From NCBI GenBank assembly GCA_023151185.1, contig JAKLJL010000005.1, positions 62,001 to 126,000 on the forward strand: a stretch of 64,000 nucleotides of DNA. The letters run 5' to 3'. Shown here one piece after another: positions 27,478 to 36,221 of the stretch (within the stretch, counting starts at the first letter, position 1; the number at the start of each line of letters is the position of its first letter). The DNA comes from Bacteroidota bacterium (GTDB lineage: Bacteria > Bacteroidota > JABWAT01). Made by a program: the position numbers and the translations under genes. The notes beneath the pieces are model-generated. The model had not been told where the DNA came from. It ran no database searches and saw only the letters and a list, made by a program, of their open reading frames with translations.

Positions 27478-28242
27478 ATGGATTCCCTTCAACTGACCTC
27501 ACTCCTCTTTCTTATTGCTGCCGGTCTCCTTTTTATCGGGTTGGAACGGTTTTACCCTTATTCTCCCGGACAAAAATTCTTCAGGAAAGGCTTTTTTACT
27601 GATTTTTTCCTGTATGCACTCCTTCAGTCGTGGGTTCTGGGGATGCTGATATTCTGGCTGATTCAGTGGGTGGATTCCGGCACAGGGCTTTCCAGATACC
27701 GGTTGGTCTCAGACTGGCCGGTCTGGGTTCAGTTGCTCTTTTTTGTCGTCCTGCATGATTTTTACATATACTGGTTTCACCGGTGGATGCATCACTCTCC
27801 GGTTCTCTGGCGCCTCCATGAGGCCCACCACTCACCGAAGGAAGTTGACTGGATTGCCGGCATGAGAAGCCACTCACTTGAAATCTGTATCAACCAGACC
27901 ATTGAGTTTGCGCCGATGGTTTTACTGGGTGCTGCACCCGAAGTGGCAGTGCTGAAAGGTACGGTCAGTGGCGTCTGGGGAATGTGGATCCACGCCAATA
28001 TTAATGTTCAGTCCGGTTTTCTGCACTATCTCATTAACGGACCTGAAATGCACCGGTGGCATCATGCGGCAGAAATCACCCGGGGCGGGCTGAACTATGC
28101 CACCAAATTTGCCTTTTGGGACTGGATGTTTAAAACCGCCTGGCTGCCCGGAACCCAGAAGCCGGCTGCCTATGGACTGGCCGACGTTGACTTTCCGGAC
28201 AATTACGTGAAACAGCATTTGTTTGCTTTCCGTAAATTCTGA
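27478..28242 (+). CDS. fatty acid hydroxylase / sterol desaturase family membrane protein
   Basis: 254 residues with about four membrane helices. The three histidine clusters of the diiron family are present: HDFYIYWFHRWMHH, HEAHHSPKEVDW and MHRWHHAAE. Such enzymes hydroxylate or desaturate lipids at the membrane. Substrate is unknown; carotenoid, sterol and fatty acyl members share these motifs. It starts 77 bases after neuB and 39 bases before a LysE exporter. Confidence 0.9.
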   Translation: MDSLQLTSLLFLIAAGLLFIGLERFYPYSPGQKFFRKGFFTDFFLYALLQSWVLGMLIFWLIQWVDSGTGLSRYRLVSDWPVWVQLLFFVVLHDFYIYWFHRWMHHSPVLWRLHEAHHSPKEVDWIAGMRSHSLEICINQTIEFAPMVLLGAAPEVAVLKGTVSGVWGMWIHANINVQSGFLHYLINGPEMHRWHHAAEITRGGLNYATKFAFWDWMFKTAWLPGTQKPAAYGLADVDFPDNYVKQHLFAFRKF

Positions 28243-28281
28243 TTTTAATTTTTACTCAGGTCTGATTAATCAGGAAATCCT

Positions 28282-28935
28282 TTGCCAAATCCTGAACTGG
28301 AAATAACCATTCTCATCAAGGGAATCATTATTGGTTTGTTCGTCTCACTGCCGGTCGGGCCGATCAGTGTGCTCGGCGTCAGACGGATTTTACTCAGAGG
28401 TCCGTTCTACGGGATGATGACCGGTTTCGGTGCAGCCACGGCAGATGCCGTTTATTGTTTTATTGCTGCCTTCGGGCTCACTTTTATTGCAGATCTTCTT
28501 CTGAAATACAACACAGAGTTCAATGTTTTCGGTGGAATTTTTCTGATCCTGTTCGGACTGAAGATTTTTTTCTCGAAAATGCCGGGGCAGGTGGTTGTTA
28601 AAGAGGATAACACCAATGGCGGTTATTCCGGCCTGCAGAGAACCTTTTTTTCTTCCTTCCTGATTGCCTTTACCAATCCGATCATGATTTTATCCTTCCT
28701 GGGCATATTCGCCGCCTTGGGAATAAATGCAATCAGCGGAAGCCTCTGGCATGTGCTGATTCTGGTTGCCGGGGTGTGGGGTGGTGCGGCAGGGTTCTGG
28801 TTTCTTTTCAGCCAGGGCATCAATAAAGTCCGTACAAAATTTACTCTCGAATCCCTTCACCGGGTCAATATGCTCAGCGGTTTGGTTCTGGGTCTGTTCG
28901 GGATTGGTCTTGCCGTTTCAGTTTTGATTGATTAA
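28282..28935 (+). CDS. LysE family exporter
   Basis: 217 residues with about six hydrophobic helices. The N-terminal GLFVSLPVGPISVLGVRRIL matches the LysE/RhtB motif, and AFTNPIMILSFLGIFAALG is the second family motif. It is predicted to export amino acids or related small molecules. Start is TTG at 28282 with AGGAAATCC upstream. It precedes dctP by 20 bases. Confidence 0.88.
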   Translation: MPNPELEITILIKGIIIGLFVSLPVGPISVLGVRRILLRGPFYGMMTGFGAATADAVYCFIAAFGLTFIADLLLKYNTEFNVFGGIFLILFGLKIFFSKMPGQVVVKEDNTNGGYSGLQRTFFSSFLIAFTNPIMILSFLGIFAALGINAISGSLWHVLILVAGVWGGAAGFWFLFSQGINKVRTKFTLESLHRVNMLSGLVLGLFGIGLAVSVLID

Positions 28936-28955
28936 TTACACCTGGGGGAAGAAAA

Positions 28956-30086
28956 ATGAGCCGGCGCCACTTTTTAAAAACAGCAGCCATTCTTGCCGGA
29001 ACCGGGGCAGCCGCTGCGCTTTCCGGATGTAAAATCAGGTTTCAATCGTCAGAACAGACTGCAGCAGCTTCCGACCAAACCTTTCATTGGCGCCTTGTGA
29101 CAACCTGGGCTCCGCACTTTCCGGTCATGGGAGAAGGCCTTGATCTGTTCTCGAACTGGGTTGGGCAAATGTCGGGCGGGCGGTTAAAAATACAGGTTTA
29201 TGGAGGCGGCGAACTGGTACCGCCGCTCGAAGTGTTCGATGCCGTCAGTCAGGGAATCGCTGAAATGGGACACGGCGCATCCTATTACTGGTCAGGAAAG
29301 GTACCAGCAGCCCAGTTTTTCTGCACCGTCCCCTTTGGTCTGAACGCCCAGCAGATGAATGCCTGGCTTTATTCGGGAGGCGGATTGGCTCTGTGGGAAG
29401 AAGTCTACAAACCGCATCATCTGATTCCGTTCCCGGCCGGGAATACAGGTGTCCAGATGGGGGGATGGTTTAACCGGGAAATTAAATCGGTGGCAGATTT
29501 CGGGGGATTAAAAATGAGAATGCCCGGTCTTGGCGGAAAGGCCATTTCCAAACTCGGTGCCACAGCCCTGCTTTCTCCCGGATCAGAATTGTACACCAAC
29601 CTGGAACGAGGGGTCATCGACGCCACAGAATGGATTGGCCCTTACCATGATTATCTCATGGGATTCCATAAAATCGCAAAATACTACTACTATCCGGGAT
29701 GGCACGAACCGGGACCAACCCTGGAACTGATCGTGAATGATTCGGCGTTCGCCCAGCTTCCGCCTGACCTTCAGGAAATTGTAAGGACGGCTGCTTTCAG
29801 ACTCAATCTGTGGATGCTCTCAGAGTTTGAAGCGAAAAATGATGAATATCTTCAGAAAATCCGTCAGGAAAAACAAGTCAGAATCCTTCCGTTTCCAGAT
29901 GATGTTATGGCCCAGCTACGGGTAAAGTCTGCAGAAGTTATTCAGGAACTGACTGACCGGGATCCTGCAAGTAAAAAAGTCTTTGATTCCTGGTCGGCTT
30001 TCCGCCGTGCGATTACCGATTACAGCCACTTGTCTGAATCTGCCTACTTCAGTCTGATCTCCGGAAATTCAACCTCCATTCCCTGA
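28956..30086 (+). CDS. dctP: TRAP transporter substrate-binding protein, TakP-like, Tat-type signal with lipobox
   Basis: 376 residues. The N-terminus MSRRHFLKTAAILAGTG is a twin-arginine signal, and ALSGC is a lipobox, so the protein may be a Tat-exported lipoprotein. The mature part has VVTTWAPHFP-like first strand (LVTTWAPHFPVMGEG), GHGASYYWSGKVPAAQFF, GNTGVQMGGWFNREI and KMRMPGLGGKAISKLG with the carboxylate-binding Arg, then YYYYPGWHEPGPTLELIVN. These match TakP, which binds 2-oxo monocarboxylates. Start has GGGGGAAG. Its presumed permeases DctQM lie 11 kb upstream. A strong -35 box begins 19 bases after its stop. Confidence 0.92.
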   Translation: MSRRHFLKTAAILAGTGAAAALSGCKIRFQSSEQTAAASDQTFHWRLVTTWAPHFPVMGEGLDLFSNWVGQMSGGRLKIQVYGGGELVPPLEVFDAVSQGIAEMGHGASYYWSGKVPAAQFFCTVPFGLNAQQMNAWLYSGGGLALWEEVYKPHHLIPFPAGNTGVQMGGWFNREIKSVADFGGLKMRMPGLGGKAISKLGATALLSPGSELYTNLERGVIDATEWIGPYHDYLMGFHKIAKYYYYPGWHEPGPTLELIVNDSAFAQLPPDLQEIVRTAAFRLNLWMLSEFEAKNDEYLQKIRQEKQVRILPFPDDVMAQLRVKSAEVIQELTDRDPASKKVFDSWSAFRRAITDYSHLSESAYFSLISGNSTSIP

Positions 30087-30104
30087 AAAGCACCAGCCGT
30101 CCGG

Positions 30105-30148
30105 TTGACTTTTCTGCTAGTATGGATTTATATTTATCGTACACGATA
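30105..30148 (+). promoter_or_regulatory. promoter with overlapping operator for the DoxX-GPx/ohrR operon
   Basis: TTGACT (30105-30110), 18-base spacer, TATATT (30129-30134). Directly after is the inverted repeat TATCGT-AC-ACGATA (30135-30148), perfect over 6+6 bases and placed over the expected start site. A second -10-like TATAAT is at 30147-30152. This fits repression by the OhrR encoded in the same operon. Confidence 0.6.
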
Positions 30149-30165
30149 TAATCGCAGGTGATATT

Positions 30166-31083
30166 ATGAACTACCTAACCCGCAACCCGGTTTTAAAAAC
30201 CAGTTTACGGATTCTGCTCGGCATACTGATGATAACAGCAGGAACCGGTCATCTCACCTTCCAGAGGCTGGAATTCCAGGCACAGGTTCCAGATCTGATT
30301 CCGGTCGGCAAAGATTGGGTTGTTCTTGCCTCGGGTGCAGTTGAAATTTTACTTGGACTGATGCTGGTTTTCTGGCACCGGCGGAAGGAGCAGATTGGTG
30401 TAGCACTTGCTGTCTTTTTTATTCTGATATTTCCCGGGAATATTGCGCAGTATCTGAACGGAACGCCCGCATTTGGACTGGATACTGACTTCAAACGGCT
30501 GATCAGGCTGTTTTTTCAGCCAGTTCTGATCCTTTGGGCGTTATGGTCATCGGGGGCACTCGAAGCCTATTTTTTCAGAAAACCTGTCCGGCAGAAGAAG
30601 TCCGGATTTTACTCTCTGGAAGCGGTGGACCTGAATGGAAATCCGGTTAAAATGAGCCGTTTCGAAGGCAATGTAATCGTGGTAGTGAATACCGCCAGCC
30701 GGTGCGGATTTACACCACAGTATGCCGGGCTGGAAAACCTATATCAAACCTACAGGGAAAAAGGATTGGTCATACTGGGCTTCCCCTGTAACCAGTTCGG
30801 CAGACAGGAACCCGCCAGTGACAGTGAAATCGGTGAGTTTTGCCGGATTAACTACGGTGTCAGCTTTCCCGTGTTTTCTAAAATTGAAGTCAACGGTTCT
30901 GAAACCCATCCGGTGTTCCGGTATTTAAAGGGCGAACTTCCCGGAGTCCTGGGTGGTGACATCCGGTGGAATTTTACTAAATTTGTCCTGGACCGGACAG
31001 GGAGACCGGTTAAACGGTTTGCCCCCTTTACCAAACCCGAATCCATCGAAGGCTTTCTTCAGAATCTGCTGAATCATGACTGA
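30166..31083 (+). CDS. DoxX-like membrane domain fused to glutathione peroxidase
   Basis: 305 residues. Residues about 8-130 form four membrane helices of DoxX/MauE type (LGILMITAGTGHLTF, ASGAVEILLGLMLVFW). A linker leads to a complete glutathione peroxidase domain (about 147-303). NTASRCGFTPQY has peroxidatic Cys180, GFPCNQFGRQEP has Cys208 and Gln210, and IRWNFTKFVLD has the catalytic Trp/Asn. Cys in place of selenocysteine indicates a thioredoxin-dependent type. The fusion places peroxide reduction at the membrane. The stop overlaps ohrR by 8 bases. DoxX-like proteins are usually separate genes. Confidence 0.92.
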   Translation: MNYLTRNPVLKTSLRILLGILMITAGTGHLTFQRLEFQAQVPDLIPVGKDWVVLASGAVEILLGLMLVFWHRRKEQIGVALAVFFILIFPGNIAQYLNGTPAFGLDTDFKRLIRLFFQPVLILWALWSSGALEAYFFRKPVRQKKSGFYSLEAVDLNGNPVKMSRFEGNVIVVVNTASRCGFTPQYAGLENLYQTYREKGLVILGFPCNQFGRQEPASDSEIGEFCRINYGVSFPVFSKIEVNGSETHPVFRYLKGELPGVLGGDIRWNFTKFVLDRTGRPVKRFAPFTKPESIEGFLQNLLNHD

Positions 31084-31519
31084 CGGCGAAAAATTATTAC
31101 TGTCCAACCAGGTTTGTTTCCCGGTTGTAGTGGCTTCCAGGCTGATTACCCGGGTTTATTCTCCCTTTCTTGAGGAACTTGATCTGACGTACCCTCAGTA
31201 TCTCGTGCTCCTGGCCCTGTGGGAAACCGACAGGCAGACTGTCGGGGAACTGAGCCGGAAGCTTTTTCTCGATTCGAATACCTTGACTCCGCTGCTGAAA
31301 CGGATGGAGGAGAAGGAGTTGGTTTACCGGAACCGGTCTAAGCAGGATGAGCGGAGCGTGGTTATTTCTCTTTCTGAAACCGGGATCGGGTTAAAGGAAA
31401 AAGCGGTCTGCATTCCGGATCAGATAATCCGGTCGTTAGAGGGAAGTTCGGTCAGCACAGAAGAAATTTTGAAATTCCGGGAAACACTCGGGAAGCTGAT
31501 TGCCATTCTGGATAAATAA
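31076..31519 (+). CDS. ohrR: MarR/OhrR family organic-peroxide-sensing repressor
   Basis: 147 residues. The N-terminus LLLSNQVCFPVVVASRLITR carries the reactive Cys14, whose position matches the sensing Cys of OhrR. The winged helix includes LTYPQYLVLLALWE, TVGELSRKLFLDSNTLTPLL and RMEEKELVYRNRSKQDERSV. There is no second Cys late in the protein, so it belongs to the one-Cys class. It overlaps the DoxX-GPx gene and probably autoregulates through the inverted repeat at 30135. It ends before a strong terminator. Confidence 0.93.
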   Translation: MTDGEKLLLSNQVCFPVVVASRLITRVYSPFLEELDLTYPQYLVLLALWETDRQTVGELSRKLFLDSNTLTPLLKRMEEKELVYRNRSKQDERSVVISLSETGIGLKEKAVCIPDQIIRSLEGSSVSTEEILKFRETLGKLIAILDK

Positions 31520-31520
31520 C

Positions 31521-31545
31521 AAAAGGCCGGAAATCCCGGCCTTTT
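31521..31545. terminator. bidirectional Rho-independent terminator
   Basis: AAAAGGCCGG, loop AAATC, CCGGCCTTTT. A perfect 10-base stem with A and T flanks, between convergent ohrR and the DUF2202 gene. Confidence 0.9.
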
Positions 31546-31555
31546 GACGGAAGGG

Positions 31556-32212
31556 TTACCGCCTGCGCCCGCCACGTTCAACCGGGGTTGAAAGGATGGA
31601 CTGAAAAACCTCTTCAGACAGAATCGATGGAGTATACTTTTCACCAGTAACTTCAAGTGCCTGATAAAATCCTCTGATGTGGTTTCTGGAACCCCGTGTC
31701 AGATTGTCCTTAACCCAGAGTAAATCGGCAGCAGTTGTGGTACTGAAGCGGTTATCCAGATCTGCAATATCCGTTTCCTCGATCAGAAGCCCGGCTTTCA
31801 GTGCTTCAGGTAAAGACTTGCTGCCGGCAGCCGTAAGGGCTTCATACAACGCGGCAAGATCAGGATCCTGAAAGACACCGGGTTGGGCCCCGGCAGCCGG
31901 ATCAGGCAGGTTATACCGGTTGAGCAGTACCAGAATTGCGTCGGTGTGGCGTTGTTCAGAAGATGAGATAGACGAAAAGACATCCAGCCCGTAAAGAGTA
32001 TAAAAGTAGGAATAAACATCCCTGGCCAGTTTTTCTTCTTCCCGCATAAAAGTCAGGGCAGGTTTATCCTGGTCATTCAGGGTTCCGGCTTCGGGAAGCC
32101 CCGACAGGAATTGAGCTTCACCCGGGTAATAATCAGGTTCAGTGGTCGAAGACTCGCAGGATTGAAATCCGGTGCCCAGGATCAGCAGGTGGATAAGTAC
32201 GGTCGTTTTCAT
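31556..32212 (-). CDS. DUF2202 ferritin-like lipoprotein
   Basis: 218 residues. The signal MKTTVLIHLLILGTGFQSC ends in a lipobox-like FQSC. The mature domain is four-helix ferritin-like DUF2202. It has FMREEEKLARDVYSYFY, SSSEQRHTDAILVLLNRY and LLIEETDIADLDNR, with Glu and His positioned as in carboxylate-bridged iron proteins. It ends RNHIRGFYQAL and a Gly/Arg tail. Start has AAAGGAGTTCCT. Physiological role is unknown. Confidence 0.88.
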   Translation of the reverse strand: MKTTVLIHLLILGTGFQSCESSTTEPDYYPGEAQFLSGLPEAGTLNDQDKPALTFMREEEKLARDVYSYFYTLYGLDVFSSISSSEQRHTDAILVLLNRYNLPDPAAGAQPGVFQDPDLAALYEALTAAGSKSLPEALKAGLLIEETDIADLDNRFSTTTAADLLWVKDNLTRGSRNHIRGFYQALEVTGEKYTPSILSEEVFQSILSTPVERGGRRR

Positions 32213-32356
32213 AGGAACTCCTTTGTTTTGGTTATGGCCGGATGAATTGCAAAGTCAATGCCAAACCGGAATCCCTTTTTTTAGCCCAAAACTGACGTAT
32301 TCTGCAAGTGTAGACCGCCCGGGAGGACGAATCTGCGACGATCCGGTCGGTTCCGG

Positions 32357-33334
32357 TCAGATTTTTTTACGGAGGGTATGAAGGTGTGCGCTCAGTCTGA
32401 AGGCAGCCGATGTCAGAAAACCCGGGGCATGCTGGATTAAAAGTCCCTGCCGGATCTCACAGCCGAATTTTTCTTTGAAATCAGAAATACCGGGTGTATT
32501 TCCCCCACCCAGATCAAGGGCAGAAAATCCAAGCTCACGGGCTTTTTCCAGTGACTTCCAGACCAGATGATACCCAAAGGGTTCACGGGATGCCTCCCGG
32601 TCCATTGCCGAGATCCAATCCGTCATCCATCCGCCCGGGTGGACCAGCCACAACCGCCATCCCAGAGTTCTTCCTGCCGACTGGTACCGCAGTGCAAGGC
32701 AGGAGCGTTCGGGCACTTTTTCCAGAATGGCTTTCAGTTCGGGTGCAGAAACCGGACTTTTCAGACCATGGCTCCCGTAGGTTTTTGCCAGAAGGGCAAG
32801 GTCCTGAAGAGTTAATTCAGCAGGCGAAATCCAGGAAAATGTTCCGGAAACCGGTTTTTTCAGATTGCGTCTGACCAGTTCGGAGGCCTTTTTTATCTGT
32901 TCGGCAGGATCAGTCACCGGAAGCCAGAGTCCCCTCTGAGGTGAACTTGGCAGGGCGGGATCAGGATAGCCGCCGGATGTGTAGGCAAAATTGAAATTGT
33001 ACCACGAGAGCCCTTCCCTGAAAAACACGGGCATCAGGTCAGCGAATCCCGAAAGGCCTTCAGGGCTGAAAACCGGAGAGGAGAAATACAGCATCGGATG
33101 TCTTTTCGGATAAATCATCCAGAATTTTCTTTCCGGTTTCCAGATCAGCCCGGCCAGCCGTTCGCCGGTTCGGTGAGACCGGATCTCAGTCAGCCTGAAA
33201 CCAGTTCCCCAAACTGCACAGAATGCTTCGGCAGTGTGAAACCAGGATCCGGTCTTCTGAGAACAGACCCAGGAATCCCAGTCTGCCGGAAGTTCACCAT
33301 CAGAAAAAGATTGAACAGAAAATTCAGACATCAT
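32357..33334 (-). CDS. FemAB/GNAT-like acyltransferase family protein
   Basis: About 325 residues from the ATG pair at 33331-33334; the open frame runs further upstream to 33571 but that part overlaps the PNPOx-like gene and has no homology features. The fold resembles FemAB-type tandem GNAT proteins: FSVQSFSDGELPADWDSWV, GSWFHTAEAFCAVW, AGLIWK, and in the second half CLALRYQSAGRTLGWRLWLV, FGYHLVWKSLEKARELGFSALDLGG. Such proteins attach amino acids or acyl groups to cell-surface or small-molecule targets. No clear binding site was seen. Confidence 0.7.
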   Translation of the reverse strand: MMSEFSVQSFSDGELPADWDSWVCSQKTGSWFHTAEAFCAVWGTGFRLTEIRSHRTGERLAGLIWKPERKFWMIYPKRHPMLYFSSPVFSPEGLSGFADLMPVFFREGLSWYNFNFAYTSGGYPDPALPSSPQRGLWLPVTDPAEQIKKASELVRRNLKKPVSGTFSWISPAELTLQDLALLAKTYGSHGLKSPVSAPELKAILEKVPERSCLALRYQSAGRTLGWRLWLVHPGGWMTDWISAMDREASREPFGYHLVWKSLEKARELGFSALDLGGGNTPGISDFKEKFGCEIRQGLLIQHAPGFLTSAAFRLSAHLHTLRKKI

Positions 33335-33398
33335 TCTGCAAAAGTAAGAAGGCCAGATGGTGATCGCTATTGAAAATGGGAATTGCGGAGAGGAAAAA

Positions 33399-33977
33399 TC
33401 AGGGAACCAGCCAGGTCCCGGTGAATCCGTTATTCCGGAAAACAAACCGGGCTCTGAAATGACCGGCAACGCCCAGTCTGAGCCAGTCGATTTCTTCTGC
33501 GGTGAAATGGATGACACTGAAGTTTTTAAAGGCAGCAGCCGGAATGCCGTGCTCAACACCCGGGAATGCACTCAGCGGGTCATCAACCGGGCTTCCCGGA
33601 ATTCCATGGGTTGCATAATTGATTTTGCTCTCGGGGGGAAGATCAGCCCAGAATTCTTCAAGTTCTTTTGTTCCGGCTTCGATCCGGGCCGGTCCGTTAA
33701 ACCTGATCTGAATTCCTTCCTGCGGGTCGTAAAATAACAGAGAAATTTCGGGGTACTGCATTATCTCGTGGCTTTTTGCCGACCGGTTGTCCGAAAAAAC
33801 CTGAAGCTGCCGGCTTTCCCGGTCAGAAAACCGAAGGATTACAGTCCGGATTTGCGGTCGGTGGCCGTCATAGGTTCCAAGAACAGCCCGGCGGAACGGG
33901 TGTTTGGGAAGGGTGCTGCCCAGTTCAACCGAGTCCCAGGTCGCATCAAGAATATGGTCCAGTTCCGAAAAAATCAT
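33399..33977 (-). CDS. pyridoxamine 5'-phosphate oxidase-like flavoprotein
   Basis: About 192 residues with a split-barrel FMN-binding fold. Visible are LGTYDGHRPQIRTVILR, LQVFSDNRSAKSHEIMQYPE, ISLLFYDPQEGIQIRFNGPA and a C-terminal IDWLRL close to the family ending. The length fits small PNPOx-like proteins of the Alr4036/DUF2470 neighbourhood rather than PdxH itself. The start is ATG at 33977 or TTG at 33989 (AAGGA favours the TTG). The substrate is unknown. Confidence 0.8.
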   Translation of the reverse strand: MIFSELDHILDATWDSVELGSTLPKHPFRRAVLGTYDGHRPQIRTVILRFSDRESRQLQVFSDNRSAKSHEIMQYPEISLLFYDPQEGIQIRFNGPARIEAGTKELEEFWADLPPESKINYATHGIPGSPVDDPLSAFPGVEHGIPAAAFKNFSVIHFTAEEIDWLRLGVAGHFRARFVFRNNGFTGTWLVP

Positions 33978-34040
33978 TCTGTGTATCAACTTTCCTTAAC
34001 CTTCGAAAGATAGAAACTGACTTTATTTGAACCAATCTGT

Positions 34041-34048
34041 TATATTTG
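34041..34048 (+). promoter_or_regulatory. candidate Bacteroidota-type -7 element for prolyl oligopeptidase
   Basis: TATATTTG matches TAnnTTTG, about 50 bases before the ATG. A TTTG at 34026-34029 is too close to serve as a normal -33. Confidence 0.4.
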
Positions 34049-34097
34049 CGGAACGATTAAAATTCAGTTACAGTTACCAAACCTTCTGGAGCAGACG

Positions 34098-36212
34098 ATG
34101 AAAAGTCATCCGTTAACCCTGTTGATTCTGGCCGGTCTGGCCGGGAGTTCCTGTATGAAAAATAAACTTGACTACCCGGTTGCCACCCGGTCTGACGTTG
34201 TGGATACCTTGCACGGAATTGCTGTTCCTGATCCGTACCGGTGGCTTGAGAATCCGGATGACAGTGCAACGGTTGCCTGGGTTTCTGCAGAAAATAACCT
34301 GACCCGGGCCTATCTGGATTCGGTCCCGGAACGGGAAAAAATCAAAACCAGACTTACTGAATTGTGGAACTATCCCAAATTCTCGGCTCCAGGTAAAAAA
34401 GGTTCCCGGTATTTCTTTTCAAAAAATGACGGACTTCAAAGCCAGGCGGTCCTATACTGGCAGGAAGGTGCAGACGGAGAACCCAAAGTGCTTCTTGATC
34501 CGAATTCTCTGAGCAGCGACGGGACCGTGGCTTTGACCCTGACTTCGGTCAGCGAGGACGGTGCTTTTCTGGCTTACGGATTGTCGGGGGCGGGAAGTGA
34601 CCGACAGGAGGTCAGAATTCGGGAAGTCAGCTCCGGAACCGACTTACCCGAAGTGATCAAGTGGTGCAAATTTACTTCGATCGCCTGGTTACCCGATGGA
34701 TCCGGATTTTATTATAACCGGTTTCCGGCACCCGGAACTGTAAAACCGGAAGATGAAAACCGGAACAACAAGGTATTTTTCCACCGGCTGAAAACTTCTC
34801 AGGATCAGGACCGCCTTGTTTATGAGGAAAAAGAAAACCCGGACCGCGGATTTTCACCAGGTGTGACGGAAGATGGAAAATACCTGATTCTGTTTGTCTG
34901 GCAGGGAACGGATCCCAGAAACCGGATTTACATCAAAGATCTTAAAAAAGAGAGCCAGTTTGTAAAGCTTTTCAATGCCGGGGATGCCACCTGGTCTCCC
35001 ATTCATAATGAAGGCTCAAAATTCTGGGTGTTCACCAATCTGAATGCACCGAAAGGGAAGGTCATCACTCTTGACCTGGCCTCTCCCGAACCGGATAACT
35101 GGCAAACCATTCTTCCCGAACAGGAAGATGTTCTGGATTTTACGGCGGTAGTAAACGGACAGCTTGTAACCGGGTACATGAAAGATGCCCACCATGAACT
35201 CAAGGTTTTTTCCCTTTCGGGTGAGTTTGTTAAAGAAATTGCCATGCCGGCAGCAGGAACCGTTTCTGTAAGTTCTTCGAAAAGTTCAGATCAGGAGATG
35301 TTTGTTACCTTTACTTCTTTTACTTACCCGTCAACTATTTTCAGATATGATTTTTCGAAAGGGAGTCTGACCCTTTTCCGTCAGCCGGAAGTGAAATTCA
35401 ACCCGGCCGATTTTGAAACCCGTCAGGAATTCTACATTTCCAAAGACGGTACCCGGATTCCGCTGTTTATCGTTTTCAAAAAGGGAACTCCGCTTGATGG
35501 ATCTGCTCCGGCCCTGCTTTATGGATATGGCGGATTTAACATCAGCATGACCCCTGGATTTTCTCTTTCCCGGCTGATCTGGCTTGAATCGGGCGGTGTG
35601 TTTGCAATGGCCTGCCTGAGAGGCGGAGGTGAATATGGTGAAGCCTGGCATCAGGCCGGAATGCTGGAGAAGAAGCAGACGGTTTTTGATGATTTTCATG
35701 CGGCGGCAGAATATTTAGCAGCAGAAAAATATACTTCCGCTTCCAAACTGGCGATCCAGGGCGGAAGTAACGGCGGTCTTCTGGTGGCTGCTGCCATGAC
35801 CCAGCGGCCGGAACTGTACGGCGCCGTAATCTGCCAGGTACCTGTGATTGATATGCTGCGGTATCACAAATTTACGGTTGGCAGTTACTGGATTCCGGAA
35901 TATGGGAATGCCGTGGCCGACAGTACCCAGTTCAGGTATTTAATGGCCTATTCACCGCTTCATAACATCAGAGAAGGAGTCGAGTATCCGCCAACCCTGA
36001 TTACCAGTGCAGATACAGATGACCGGGTGGTACCGGCACATGCCAAGAAGTTTGCTGCAACCCTGCAGCATGTCTATCAGGGATCAAATCCGGTTCTGAT
36101 CCGGATTGAGACCCGTGCGGGTCACGGGGCCGGGAAGCCGACAGGGAAAATGATTGATGAGGCCTCGGATATTTTTTCATTTCTGTTCAAACAATTCGGG
36201 ATGAAACTCTGA
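34098..36212 (+). CDS. prolyl oligopeptidase family lipoprotein
   Basis: 704 residues, family S9A. The signal MKSHPLTLLILAGLAGSSC ends in a lipobox (GSSC), so the enzyme is predicted to be membrane-anchored outside the cytoplasm. The N-terminal segment DPYRWLENPDDSATVAWVSA leads into a seven-bladed propeller. The hydrolase domain has the nucleophile Ser557 in IQGGSNGGLLVAAAMTQ, Asp in SADTDDRVVP (641/642) and His676 in RAGHGAGKP. It cleaves short peptides after proline. GGAGCAGACG precedes the ATG. Confidence 0.95.
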   Translation: MKSHPLTLLILAGLAGSSCMKNKLDYPVATRSDVVDTLHGIAVPDPYRWLENPDDSATVAWVSAENNLTRAYLDSVPEREKIKTRLTELWNYPKFSAPGKKGSRYFFSKNDGLQSQAVLYWQEGADGEPKVLLDPNSLSSDGTVALTLTSVSEDGAFLAYGLSGAGSDRQEVRIREVSSGTDLPEVIKWCKFTSIAWLPDGSGFYYNRFPAPGTVKPEDENRNNKVFFHRLKTSQDQDRLVYEEKENPDRGFSPGVTEDGKYLILFVWQGTDPRNRIYIKDLKKESQFVKLFNAGDATWSPIHNEGSKFWVFTNLNAPKGKVITLDLASPEPDNWQTILPEQEDVLDFTAVVNGQLVTGYMKDAHHELKVFSLSGEFVKEIAMPAAGTVSVSSSKSSDQEMFVTFTSFTYPSTIFRYDFSKGSLTLFRQPEVKFNPADFETRQEFYISKDGTRIPLFIVFKKGTPLDGSAPALLYGYGGFNISMTPGFSLSRLIWLESGGVFAMACLRGGGEYGEAWHQAGMLEKKQTVFDDFHAAAEYLAAEKYTSASKLAIQGGSNGGLLVAAAMTQRPELYGAVICQVPVIDMLRYHKFTVGSYWIPEYGNAVADSTQFRYLMAYSPLHNIREGVEYPPTLITSADTDDRVVPAHAKKFAATLQHVYQGSNPVLIRIETRAGHGAGKPTGKMIDEASDIFSFLFKQFGMKL

Positions 36213-36221
36213 TCCCGACGG

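Noticed and set aside
30187-31083. Two separate genes joined by a sequencing error at the DoxX-GPx junction
   Set aside because: The frame is continuous, with a normal charged linker and no binding site or start codon at the domain boundary; kept as a true fusion, though resequencing would settle it.
33335-33571. 79-codon N-terminal extension of the FemAB-like protein
   Set aside because: It overlaps the coding part of the PNPOx-like gene and has no domain similarity; the ATG pair at 33331-33334 fits better.
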